Positions 7,929 through 16,120 of a DNA stretch of 19,524 nt are shown piece after piece. The stretch lies in NCBI GenBank assembly GCA_012510865.1, contig JAAZHF010000139.1, positions 1 through 19,524 on the forward strand. The letters run 5' to 3'. Numbering within the stretch: the first letter of the stretch is position 1; the number at the start of each line of letters is the position of its first letter. The DNA comes from Gammaproteobacteria bacterium (GTDB taxonomy: Bacteria > Pseudomonadota > Gammaproteobacteria > Xanthomonadales > Xanthomonadaceae). Below the pieces are notes generated by a model, which saw nothing but the letters and a program-made list of their open reading frames with translations, searched no databases and was not told the DNA's origin. The translations under genes and the position numbers were made by a program.

Positions 7929-8726
7929 ATGGATCTCATCGACATCGGCCTCAACCTCACCCACGACAGCTTCGACCACGACCGCGACCAGGTCTGGCAG
8001 CGCGCCCGCGACGCCGGCGTCGTCCAGGCCGTGCTCACCGGCGCCAGCCGCGAGCACTCCCCGTTGGCGCTGGAACTCGCCCGCACCCGGCCCGGCGAGT
8101 GGTTCGCCACCGCCGGCGTGCACCCGCACCACGCGAGCGACTACACCGCCGAGTGCGACGCCGAGATGCGCGCGCTGCACGCCCACCCCGAGGTGGTCGC
8201 CGTCGGCGAGACCGGGCTGGACTACTTCCGGGATTTCTCCCCGCGCCCGGCGCAGCGCAGGGCCTTCGAGCGCCAGCTCGAGATCGCGGCGGACACGGGC
8301 AAGCCGCTGTTCCTGCACCAGCGCGACGCGCACGCGGACTTCATCGCGATCATGAAGGACTTCGAGGGCCGGATCGGGCCGGCCGTGGTGCACTGCTTCA
8401 CCGGCACGCGCGAGGAGCTTTTCGACTGCCTCGACCGCGACTGGCACATCGGCATCACGGGATGGCTGTGCGACGAACGCCGGGGCCGGCACCTGCGGGA
8501 GATCGTCGGCGGGATCCCGGCCGACCGGCTGATGGTCGAAACCGACGCGCCCTACCTGCTGCCGCGGACGCTCCGGCCGATGCCGAAGCATCGGCGCAAC
8601 GAGCCGGGGTTCCTGCCGCACATCGTGGAGGAACTGGCGCGCGACCGCGGCGAGGCCGTCGAGGTGACCGCGGCCAGCGCCACGGCCACCACGCGCGCGT
8701 TCTTCCGCCTGCCCGGCGTCGCCTGA
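7929..8726 (+). CDS. tatD: TatD family 3'-5' DNase/RNase
   Basis: TatD is a cytoplasmic, metal-dependent 3'-5' exonuclease of the amidohydrolase (TIM-barrel) fold, linked to DNA repair and RNA turnover. The product is 265 residues (E. coli TatD 260) and follows the E. coli protein closely: IDIGLNLTHDSF at the start, STAGVHPH-like ATAGVHPHH, AVGETGLDYFRDFS, FLHQRDAH, VVHCFTGTREE, GITGWLCDERRG, VETDAPYLLPR and RRNEP. Expected metal and catalytic residues are present: E94, H130, H155 and D206. The match to GITGW-CDERRG and RRNEP favours true TatD over the paralogues YcfH and YjjV. The ATG at 7929 is chosen because the DIG motif starts at residue 5. It has no ribosome site, but a -10 box lies immediately upstream. 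Confidence 0.95.
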   Translation: MDLIDIGLNLTHDSFDHDRDQVWQRARDAGVVQAVLTGASREHSPLALELARTRPGEWFATAGVHPHHASDYTAECDAEMRALHAHPEVVAVGETGLDYFRDFSPRPAQRRAFERQLEIAADTGKPLFLHQRDAHADFIAIMKDFEGRIGPAVVHCFTGTREELFDCLDRDWHIGITGWLCDERRGRHLREIVGGIPADRLMVETDAPYLLPRTLRPMPKHRRNEPGFLPHIVEELARDRGEAVEVTAASATATTRAFFRLPGVA

Positions 8727-8728
8727 GG

Positions 8729-8765
8729 CGCGCTGCCGGGGGCGAGGCCGTCCCGGCGCGGTTTT
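8729..8765 (+). terminator. Probable tatD terminator
   Basis: cgcgc (8729-8733), bulge tgc, cggg (8737-8740) pair with cccg (8752-8755) and gcgcg (8756-8760). The stem is followed at once by gtttt. The position, 3 nt after the stop codon, and the T-run fit an intrinsic terminator, although the stem is interrupted. Confidence 0.45.
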
Positions 8766-8804
8766 CCCGTAGGTCCCGGGCATCGCCCCGACATGGAGAA
8801 GGTC

Positions 8805-9884
8805 ATGCGCGTTCCAATGTTCCACCGCCCGGCCCTGGCCATCGCCCTGCTCGTGGGCATGTCCGCGTCGTCCACCGCGCTGGCGCAGACGCGGGTCACG
8901 CCGCCCCCGCAGGACCGCGCCAGGGAGCCGGCCACCGCACCGTCAAAGCTACAGCTGCCCCCCTCGGAAGCGCTGCGGACTCCGGCCCGGATCCTTGTCC
9001 CGCAGCCGGCCGCCGGGGCGCTCCAGCTCCATCGCGCCGGCAACAGGGGGCTTCGCGACAGCGGCCGTGCCGCCCTCGACCAGCCGCTCGCGGGAGGCTG
9101 GGCCCTCAACGGCTTCGAGCTGCGCTTCGACAACGGCGACCACAAGCTGCGCCGCATCGGCGTGCTGGGCGAGGAGCGTTTCGCGCAGCTCATCCTGGGC
9201 GACCGCAACGGCGACGATCCTTTCAGCGGCACCGCGCGCCTGCTCGCCCTCCCGGGCGTCCGCGTGGAACAGGTCACCGCGGACGGCGGCGGCAAGTTCG
9301 AGATCCCGCTGCCGGGGCGCGCCAGGGCCGACTCGACCCTGGTGCTGTCGGGCTTCGAGTTCCGGCGCACCGACGGCACCGACGCCAACCTGCGCAACAT
9401 CGGCATCTGGCTGGTCCCCGAGCGCAATGCCATCCAGGTGTCGCTGACCGACGACCAGGGCATGGACTTCCGCGGCCTGGAAGCCACCCTCGGGGCCGCA
9501 CTCGCCAGCACCGTGGTCCCGCTGCCGGGCCTGCTCGAATCCTCGACCGTGGTCGCCGGCACCGGCGCCGTGGCGCGGGCCATCAACGCGAAGGCCGGCC
9601 AATACCGCGGATACCGGGTCCAGGTGCAGTACGCCTGGATCCCCAACGCGTGGATCGAGCGCAAGGGGGCGCTGGCCGGCAGCCACGAGCAGCGCCGCCA
9701 GCGCCCGCCCCGCCGCATCGAAGCGCTCCAGGGCTTCGAGTTCACGTTCACCAACAGCGACCACCACCTGCTTGGCCTGGGCGTGAACGGCAGCGGCGGC
9801 GGCGACGTCTTCTTCCAGGACAACAACACCGACGACCCGCTGCAGTGGAGCGTCGCCTACCTGACGCTCAAGCGCGACGAGTGA
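8805..9884 (+). CDS. Secreted protein with three internal beta-type repeats, unknown function
   Basis: The product is a 359-residue protein that I do not recognise as a named family. An ATG at 8793 is also in frame, but a strong ribosome site (ggagaagg, 8795-8802) overlaps it and sits correctly for the ATG at 8805. From there the signal peptide is classical: basic start, hydrophobic core, and AxA-type site after STALA (about residue 23-28). A proline-rich linker to about 75 follows. Three related segments begin at G103 (GFELRFDNGDHKLRRIGV), G183 (GFEFRRTDGTDANLRNIGI) and G310 (GFEFTFTNSDHHLLGLGV). Each continues into a D/N-rich turn, with GDRNGDD, TDDQGMD and DNNTDD respectively. The second repeat appears to carry an insertion of about 50 Ala/Val/Gly-rich residues before its last strand. 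A periplasmic or extracellular beta-sandwich is likely. Function is unknown. Confidence 0.8.
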   Translation: MRVPMFHRPALAIALLVGMSASSTALAQTRVTPPPQDRAREPATAPSKLQLPPSEALRTPARILVPQPAAGALQLHRAGNRGLRDSGRAALDQPLAGGWALNGFELRFDNGDHKLRRIGVLGEERFAQLILGDRNGDDPFSGTARLLALPGVRVEQVTADGGGKFEIPLPGRARADSTLVLSGFEFRRTDGTDANLRNIGIWLVPERNAIQVSLTDDQGMDFRGLEATLGAALASTVVPLPGLLESSTVVAGTGAVARAINAKAGQYRGYRVQVQYAWIPNAWIERKGALAGSHEQRRQRPPRRIEALQGFEFTFTNSDHHLLGLGVNGSGGGDVFFQDNNTDDPLQWSVAYLTLKRDE

Positions 9885-9918
9885 AGCCGCGGGAGGCGGG
9901 GCGGTCGGGCCGGCGTCC

Positions 9919-10725
9919 TCAGCTGCGCAGGCCCACGCCCTTCCTGAGCAGCCACAGGCCGAGCGCGCCCAGCACCGCCACGAAGGCCAGCATGAGCGCG
10001 TAGGCCACCCACAGCGGCACGTCGCTCTGCCCGAGCAGGCCGAAGCGGAAGGCGTTGACCATGTAGAAGATCGGGTTGGCGTGGGTCAGCGTTTCCGCCC
10101 AGCCGGGCAGCAGCCGCACCGAGTAGAACACGCCGCCCAGGTAGGTCAGCGGGGTCAGGATGAAGATCGGCACGATGGCGACGTCGTCGAACTTCTTCGC
10201 GAACACGGCGTTGACGAAGCCGGCCAGCGAGAAGATGGTCGCGCCCAGCAGCACCGTCGACAGCGTCACCCACGGATGCGGGATGCGCACCGTGGTGAAC
10301 AGCATGGCGATGCAGAGCACGATCACGCCGACCATCAGCCCGCGCATCACCGCCCCGGCCACGTAGCCGCCCAGGATCACCCAGGGCGGCATCGGGCTGA
10401 CCAGCAGCTCCTCGACGTGGCGGCCGAACTTGGCGCCGAAGAAGCTCGACGAGATGTTTCCGTAGCTGTTCTGGATCACGCTCATCATCACCAGGCCGGG
10501 GACGATGAAGTCCATGTAGGTGATGCCGTCCATGGTCCCGATGCGGCTGCCGATCAGGCCGCCGAAGATCAGGAAGTAGAGCGTCATCGTGATCGCCGGC
10601 GGCACCAGGGTCTGGCTCCAGATGCGCAGGATGCGCATCACTTCGCGGCGGGCGACGGTGCCCAGGGCGACCATGTTGGCGCGCAGCACGGACGGCGCCG
10701 CGGCCGCTGGAACCGGAGCGCTCAT
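9919..10725 (-). CDS. yadH: ABC-2 type exporter permease, YadH-like
   Basis: This is the membrane subunit of a two-gene ABC-2 exporter, 268 residues with about six transmembrane helices. It closely follows E. coli YadH: RIWSQTLVPPAITMTLYF, FGGLIGSRIG, IVPGLVMMSVI, SSFFGAKFGRHVEELLVSP (the conserved cytoplasmic coupling helix), FAKKFDDVAIVP, LTPLTYLGGVFYS, NPIFYMVNAFRFG and a GLRS C-terminus. The E. coli substrate is not established, so none is assigned here. The ATG overlaps the TGA of the ATPase gene by 4 nt (10722-10725) and is preceded by a strong gggggagg ribosome site inside the upstream gene. The two products are therefore made in a coupled way. The gene converges with the secreted-protein gene, with 34 nt between stops. 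Confidence 0.93.
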   Translation of the reverse strand: MSAPVPAAAAPSVLRANMVALGTVARREVMRILRIWSQTLVPPAITMTLYFLIFGGLIGSRIGTMDGITYMDFIVPGLVMMSVIQNSYGNISSSFFGAKFGRHVEELLVSPMPPWVILGGYVAGAVMRGLMVGVIVLCIAMLFTTVRIPHPWVTLSTVLLGATIFSLAGFVNAVFAKKFDDVAIVPIFILTPLTYLGGVFYSVRLLPGWAETLTHANPIFYMVNAFRFGLLGQSDVPLWVAYALMLAFVAVLGALGLWLLRKGVGLRS

Positions 10726-11687
10726 GCCGCCTCCCCCGCCGCCGGGCCCGTGGCGCCCGGCGCGCCGGTCATGCGCACGAAGAGCTCTTCCAGGCGGTTG
10801 GACTTGTTGCGCATCGAGCGCACCCGGATGCCGGCGGCGTCGAGCGCCGCGAACACGCGGTTGAGGTCCATCGCGCGCGGCATGTCGACGTCGAGCGTGT
10901 GCGCGTCCACCGCCCGCACCTCGGCGCCCGGGATCTCCGGAAGCCGGGCCGGCAGGTCGTCCTCGACGTCGAACAGGAAGCCCTCGACGTCGAGCTTCGC
11001 GAGCAACGAGCGCATCGGCCCGGATTCGACGATGCGGCCGTGGTCGATGATCGCGAGGTTGCGGCACAGGTTCTCCGCCTCCTCGAGGTAGTGCGTGGTG
11101 AGGATGATGGTGGTGCCGCTGGCGTTGATCCGGCGCAGGGTCTGCCACATGCCGCGGCGGATCTCGATGTCGACGCCGGCTGTGGGCTCGTCGAGGATCA
11201 GCAGCCTGGGCCGGGTCATCATCGCGCGCGCGATCATCAGCCGGCGCTTCATGCCGCCCGAGAGCGTGCGGCTCATCTTCCCGGCCTTGTCCCACAGCTG
11301 CGCCGCGCGCAGCTCCTCCTCGGCGCGGGCGACCGCCTCGGCGCGCGGGATGCCGTAGAAGCCGGCGTAGTTGACCAGGATGTCGAGCGGCTTCTCGAAC
11401 ATGTTGAAGTTGATTTCCTGCGGCACCAGGCCGAGCAGGCGCATCGCACGGTCGCGCTCGGCGGCCAGGTCGACGCCGAACACGCGCACGTCGCCCGAGG
11501 TCTTGTTGACCAGGGAGGAGACGATGCCGATCAGGGTGGACTTGCCGGCGCCGTTGGGGCCGAGCAGGGCGTAGAAGTCGCCGGGGACGACGTCGAGCGA
11601 GACGCCCTTGAGCGCCTCGACGCCGTTGTCGTAGGTCTTGCGAAGGTCCCGTACCGACAGCGCGGCGGGCGTGGCGGCCTGGTTCAT
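10722..11687 (-). CDS. yadG: ABC transporter ATP-binding protein, YadG-like
   Basis: This is the ATPase subunit that powers the YadH-like permease, 321 residues (E. coli YadG 308). Motifs: Walker A GPNGAGKST with K49, IVSSLVNKTSGDVRVFG, Q-loop at Q90 (LVPQEINFN), ABC signature LSGGMKRRLMIARA (142-155), Walker B LLILDEPTAGVD with D166-E167, and H-loop H199 in TTHYLEEAE. The region after 215 is a C-terminal extension ending with RNKSNRLEELFV, also found in YadG. Sequence agreement with YadG is high throughout, so the assignment is to this subfamily rather than to generic drug-export ATPases. A ribosome site (ggag) lies 5-6 nt before the ATG at 11687. A perfect TATAAT on the minus strand at 11733-11728 should drive the operon. 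Confidence 0.94.
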   Translation of the reverse strand: MNQAATPAALSVRDLRKTYDNGVEALKGVSLDVVPGDFYALLGPNGAGKSTLIGIVSSLVNKTSGDVRVFGVDLAAERDRAMRLLGLVPQEINFNMFEKPLDILVNYAGFYGIPRAEAVARAEEELRAAQLWDKAGKMSRTLSGGMKRRLMIARAMMTRPRLLILDEPTAGVDIEIRRGMWQTLRRINASGTTIILTTHYLEEAENLCRNLAIIDHGRIVESGPMRSLLAKLDVEGFLFDVEDDLPARLPEIPGAEVRAVDAHTLDVDMPRAMDLNRVFAALDAAGIRVRSMRNKSNRLEELFVRMTGAPGATGPAAGEAA

Positions 11688-11726
11688 CGGGGCTCCATTG
11701 CCGCGCGAGGTCGCGGCGGGGAGCGG

Positions 11727-11733
11727 TATTATA
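11727..11733. promoter_or_regulatory. Symmetric -10 element shared by divergent genes
   Basis: tattata reads TATTAT on the plus strand (11727-11732, towards the flavin reductase, ATG 11760) and a perfect TATAAT on the minus strand (11733-11728, towards yadG, ATG 11687). It is the only AT-rich heptamer in the 72-bp divergent spacer. No convincing -35 hexamer is visible in either direction. Confidence 0.6.
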
Positions 11734-11743
11734 GGAGCCCTGC

Positions 11744-11755
11744 GGGCCGCGGCCC
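11744..11755. repeat. 12-bp perfect palindrome in the yadG/reductase spacer
   Basis: gggccgcggccc is perfectly self-complementary and lies between the shared -10 element and the reductase ATG at 11760. It could bind a dimeric regulator or fold in the short 5' leader, but such palindromes also arise by chance at this GC content. Confidence 0.3.
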
Positions 11756-11759
11756 GGCA

Positions 11760-12536
11760 ATGGTCCGTTCCAAGGTGCCCGCCCTGTTCCCACTCAAGCT
11801 GGTTTCGCGCCGGATGCTGGCGCCTACCGTCGCCCACCTCGTGTTCACGCGCGCCGACGGGCTGCCCCTGGACTTCATCCCGGGCCAGTTCCTGCAGGTG
11901 CACTTCACCTACGCCGACGGCACGCCGACGCGGCGCAGCTACTCGCTGGCGACCATCCACGACCACGCGATGGGCCCGGGCGAGGCGGTGGAGATCGCGG
12001 TCAGCTACGTGCCCGGCGGCGCGGCCACCGCGCTGTTCGAGAACCTGCCCATCGGCGGCACGGTCCAGGCCAGCGGCCCCTTCGGCCGCTTCTGCCTGCA
12101 GCCGGGGGACGACAACCGCCGCTACCTGCTGGTCGGCACCGGCACCGGGGTGACCCCGTACCGCGCGATGCTGCCGCTGCTGGAGCGCGCCATGGCCGCG
12201 CGCGGCGTGGAGGCGGTGCTCCTGTTCGGCGCCCGCTCGCCCGAGGAGCTCCTGTACGGCGACGAGTTCCGCGCCTTCGCCGAGGCGCACCCCGGCTTCC
12301 GGTTCATGCCCTGCTTCTCGCGCGTGCTGCCGGAGCCCGGGTCGGCGCAGGACCATCCCGACGTGCGCCACGGCTACGTCCAGCAGTTCCTGGACGAGCT
12401 GGCGCCCTCGCCGTCCGGCGACATCGCCTACCTCTGCGGCAACCCGGACATGGTCGACGCCTGCTTCGAGGCGCTGAAGGGACATGGCCTGCCGGTGCCG
12501 CGCATCCGGCGCGAGAAGTACGTGAGCAGCAAGTAG
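11760..12536 (+). CDS. FAD/NAD(P)-binding reductase, ferredoxin-NADP reductase family
   Basis: This is a 258-residue flavoprotein reductase of the FNR superfamily. The FAD-binding half has PGQFLQVHF and RRSYSLAT (R58-S62, the RxYS flavin motif). The NAD(P)-binding half has [13 protein letters not shown] (from G126), LLFGAR and CGNPDMV (C226-P229). No cysteine cluster for a 2Fe-2S centre follows, so it is a stand-alone reductase of a ferredoxin, flavodoxin or an oxygenase. The glycine-rich GTGTGVTP loop resembles oxygenase-reductase and methane/phenol reductase types more than E. coli Fpr, and it lacks the Fpr C-terminus. I therefore give no symbol. The ATG at 11760 has no nearby ribosome site. 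A downstream in-frame ATG at residue 19 would remove part of the first strand and is less likely. The electron acceptor is not indicated by neighbours. Confidence 0.85.
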   Translation: MVRSKVPALFPLKLVSRRMLAPTVAHLVFTRADGLPLDFIPGQFLQVHFTYADGTPTRRSYSLATIHDHAMGPGEAVEIAVSYVPGGAATALFENLPIGGTVQASGPFGRFCLQPGDDNRRYLLVGTGTGVTPYRAMLPLLERAMAARGVEAVLLFGARSPEELLYGDEFRAFAEAHPGFRFMPCFSRVLPEPGSAQDHPDVRHGYVQQFLDELAPSPSGDIAYLCGNPDMVDACFEALKGHGLPVPRIRREKYVSSK

Positions 12537-12543
12537 CACCTCC

Positions 12544-12561
12544 CCGGCGCCTTCCCGCCGG
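12544..12561 (+). terminator. Weak hairpin after the reductase gene
   Basis: ccggcg, loop ccttcc, cgccgg gives a 6-bp stem 7 nt after the stop at 12536, followed by gccgggttcc. The T content behind it is low, so termination here is only possible. Confidence 0.25.
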
Positions 12562-12597
12562 CCGGGTTCCGACCTTCTTCCAGCACGGGGACAACGA

Positions 12598-14112
12598 ATG
12601 AGACAACCTCCTGCCACGTTCGCCGGCCTGCTTGGCGCGGCACTGGCGCTGGCGCTTGCAGCCTGCAATCCCGCCGGCAGCGAAGCAGCCGCGGACGCCG
12701 GCCGCCTGCGCATGGGTACCATCGACTTCGAATCCTGCTCGCTCAGCGCGGTCGGCGCGGCTGCGGTCGAGGCGCAGTGCGCCACGGTCCCGGTCCCCGA
12801 GGACCACGACGCGCCCGGCGGCCGGCGGATCGAGCTGGCGGTCGCGCTCGTCCCGGCCACGGGCCAGGCCGAACCCGACCCGGTGATCATGATCGCGGGC
12901 GGACCGGGCCAGTCGGCGCTGGAGACCTACGCGCAGCTGGACCCCGCCTTCAAGGACGTCCGGCGCAACCGCCACGTGCTGCTGGTCGACGCGCGCGGGA
13001 CCGGCGGCTCGCACCCGCTGCACTGCAGGAACGCGGACGGCGAGCCCGCCTTCGGCCCCGAGGACGACGCTTCGCCCGGGGCCATGCGGGCCTTCGCCGA
13101 GCGCTGCCGCGACGCGCTGTCCGCGGACAGCGACCTGCGGCGCTATGCGACGATGGACCACGTGCGCGACCTGGAGCTGGTGCGCATCGCGCTGGAGGCC
13201 CCGCAGCTCAACCTGATGGGCATTTCGTACGGGACCCGCGTGGCGCAGCAGTACGCCAAGACCTATCCCGCGTCGACGCGGACGGTGCTGCTCGACGGCG
13301 TCGCGCCGATGTCGATGGTGCTGGGCCAGGAGCATGCGCGGAACCTGGAGGCGGCGCTGGAGGAACAGTTCGCCCGCTGCCGCGCGGAGCCGGCCTGCGT
13401 CGGCAACCTGGGCGACCCGTCGCTGCAGCTGCCCGCCGTCCGCGCCGCGCTCGAGGCCGGCGGCATCCCGCCGGTGACCTTCCGCGATCCGGTCAGCGGC
13501 GAGTGGATGGAGGAGAGCCCTGGCTTCCAGCACCTCGCCGGGCTGCTGCGCATGTATTCCTACCAGCCCGCGGCCGCCGCGACCCTGCCGCTGCTCCTGC
13601 ACGACGCCAGCGAGGGCCGCTATGCACCGCTGCTGGCGCAGTCGCGGATGCTCTCCGGCTCGCTCGGCGAGGCCATCGCGCACGGCATGCAGCTGTCGGT
13701 GGGCTGCAGCGAGGACGCCGCGGAGATGGCCGCCACGCCGGAGGACGAAGACAGCGTGATCGGCAACCAGATCGTCGAGCTGTTCATCGCCCAGTGCGAG
13801 GCCTGGCCCACCGCGCCGCGCGTGGAGGGCTTCCGCGACCCGCTCACCGGCGACCTGCCGGTGCTCGCGATCAGCGGCGAGTTCGACCCGGTCACGCCGC
13901 CGCGCTACGGCGACGAGGTCGTCTCGCACCTGCCGCGGGGGCGCCACCTGGTCGCGCCCGGGCAGGGACACAACGTCATCGCCGCGGGCTGCATGCCCAA
14001 GCTGTTCGCGCAGTTCATCGAGCGCGCCGACGCGCGGGACATCGACGCCAGCTGCCTCGAGCGCCTGGTCCCGGCGGCGCCGTTCGCCGGCTACTACGGC
14101 TGGGAGCCCTGA
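12598..14112 (+). CDS. Lipoprotein alpha/beta hydrolase, S33 peptidase-like
   Basis: The 504-residue product starts with a lipoprotein signal ending in LAAC, with lipidated C23. The next residues are NPAG; the lack of Asp at +2 favours the outer membrane if E. coli sorting rules apply. The body is an alpha/beta hydrolase of the tripeptidyl-aminopeptidase/proline iminopeptidase group: oxyanion-loop motif [20 protein letters not shown], nucleophile elbow GISYGTR with S210, acid GEFDPVTP with D430, and H458 in GQGHNV. The catalytic triad is complete. The last part (from about 400) corresponds to the TAP-like C-terminal domain. A peptidase or esterase acting on small peptides in the periplasm is likely, but the substrate is not known. 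It ends one base before the NatA-like ATPase begins, so it is probably cotranscribed with that exporter. Confidence 0.88.
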   Translation: MRQPPATFAGLLGAALALALAACNPAGSEAAADAGRLRMGTIDFESCSLSAVGAAAVEAQCATVPVPEDHDAPGGRRIELAVALVPATGQAEPDPVIMIAGGPGQSALETYAQLDPAFKDVRRNRHVLLVDARGTGGSHPLHCRNADGEPAFGPEDDASPGAMRAFAERCRDALSADSDLRRYATMDHVRDLELVRIALEAPQLNLMGISYGTRVAQQYAKTYPASTRTVLLDGVAPMSMVLGQEHARNLEAALEEQFARCRAEPACVGNLGDPSLQLPAVRAALEAGGIPPVTFRDPVSGEWMEESPGFQHLAGLLRMYSYQPAAAATLPLLLHDASEGRYAPLLAQSRMLSGSLGEAIAHGMQLSVGCSEDAAEMAATPEDEDSVIGNQIVELFIAQCEAWPTAPRVEGFRDPLTGDLPVLAISGEFDPVTPPRYGDEVVSHLPRGRHLVAPGQGHNVIAAGCMPKLFAQFIERADARDIDASCLERLVPAAPFAGYYGWEP

Positions 14113-14113
14113 C

Positions 14114-14856
<743 letters not shown>

Positions 14857-14860
<4 letters not shown>

Positions 14861-16038
14861 AGCTGTTCCTGAAGACCCTGCTGACCGTCGCCTGGAAGGA
14901 ACTGGTCGACCTGTTCCGCGACCGCCGCACGGTGGTGCTCGGCCTGCTCATGGGCCCGCTGCTGTTCCCCGTGCTGATCCTCGGCATGGGGGCGATGGCC
15001 GAGAAGCGCGCGCGCACCCAGCTGGAATCCGTCCTCGACCTGCCGGTGATCGGGGCCGGGCACGCGCCGAGCCTGGTGCGCCACCTCGGCGGACGCGACA
15101 TCCGCGCGATCGATCCACCGGCCGATCCGGAGCGCGCGCTGCGCGAACAGGAGCACGACGTGGTGCTCCGCATCCCGGCCGATTTCCCGGAGCGGTGGCG
15201 GCAGAGCCGCATGGCGACGGTCGAGATCCTGTACGACTCCTCGCGGCAGGATTCGCAGATCCCGGTGGCGCGCGTGCGCGAGGCGATCGGCCAGTACGGG
15301 CAGCAGGTCGGCGCGCTGCGGCTGGTCAGCCGCGGCATCAGCCCCGAGGCCGCCCTGCCGGTGCTCGCGGCCCGCCGCGACGTGGCCACCCCGGAGTCGA
15401 AGCGCGGGATGATCCTGATGTTCCTGCCCTACATCCTGATCTTCACCGGCTTCATCGGCGGCGCCTACATGGTGATCGACGTCACCGCGGGCGAGCGCGA
15501 ACGGCAGTCGCTGGAGCCGCTGCTGGCCACGCCAGGCTCGCGCAGCGCGCTGATGAGCGGCAAGATCCTGGCAGCGACGGTGCTAGGCCTGCTCGGCCTG
15601 GTGCTGATGCTGGGCGCGGTCGCCGCCACCCTGGCACTGGGGCCGCGCGCGATGCAGATGGTGTCGATGACGCCGCGGCTGCTGGCGATGCTGCTGCTGG
15701 TCCTGGCGCCGATCGTGCTGGTCGGCTGCACGCTGCTGACCCTGATCTCGGCCAGCGTGAAGTCGGTCAAGGAAGCGCAGAGCTACATGAGCGTGCTCAT
15801 CCTGCTGCCGATCCTGCCGACCGTCGTGCTGATGGTGAGCCCGGTGAAGGAGCAGCTGTGGCAGTTCGCGGTGCCGTTCCTGGCGCAGAACCAGATGGTG
15901 CTGAAGCTGGTGCGCTCGGAGTGGATCGAGCCGATGGAATGGCTGGTGTACTTCGGTTCCGGCTTCGGGCTGGCGCTCGTGCTCTGGCTGCTCGCGGCGC
16001 GCCTGTACCACAGCGAGAAGCTCGCCATCTCGGCCTGA
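14857..16038 (+). CDS. natB: ABC-2 exporter permease, NatB-like
   Basis: This is the membrane partner of the NatA-like ATPase, 393 residues. Its topology is that of NatB and related ABC-2 permeases. One N-terminal helix (LGLLMGPLLFPVLILGMGAM, about 28-47) is followed by a soluble segment of about 130 residues outside the membrane. A cluster of helices then runs from about 185: LMFLPYILIFTGFIGGAYMV, LGLVLMLGAVAATLAL, LLAMLLLVLAPIVLVGCTLL, ILLPILPTVVLMV and a last one near 365-385. Between the second and third helices lies the characteristic AGERERQSLEPLLATPGSR loop that contacts the ATPase. The ATG overlaps the ATPase stop (ATGA at 14857-14860), and aggaggg lies 9 nt upstream. Transcription should end at the hairpin just downstream. 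Confidence 0.92.
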
Positions 16039-16061
16039 CCGGCCGGCAAAGGGACAAAGCA

Positions 16062-16087
16062 AAGGCCCGGCCGGATGGCCGGGCCTT
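16062..16087. terminator. Bidirectional intrinsic terminator
   Basis: aaggcccggcc, loop ggat, ggccgggcctt is a perfect 11-bp stem between two convergent genes. On the minus strand the hairpin is followed by tttgctttg, a fair T-rich tract for the TonB-domain gene. On the plus strand natB transcripts end in gcgttcggg, where the tract is weaker. It serves minus-strand termination best, and probably both. Confidence 0.75.
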
Positions 16088-16120
16088 GCGTTCGGGACGC
16101 ACGCGGCGCGCGTGCGCGAC

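Noticed and set aside
8793..8804. Earlier ATG for the secreted repeat protein
   Set aside because: No ribosome site precedes it, whereas ggagaagg overlaps it and is well placed for the ATG at 8805, which also gives a normal signal peptide.
7836..8825. N-terminal extension of hrpB over tatD on the minus strand
   Set aside because: The frame is open, but the HrpB family begins near the ATG at 7835 and the extension is antisense to tatD.
9885..9918. Terminator between the secreted-protein gene and yadH
   Set aside because: The 34-nt convergent gap has no stem longer than a few base pairs and no T-run.
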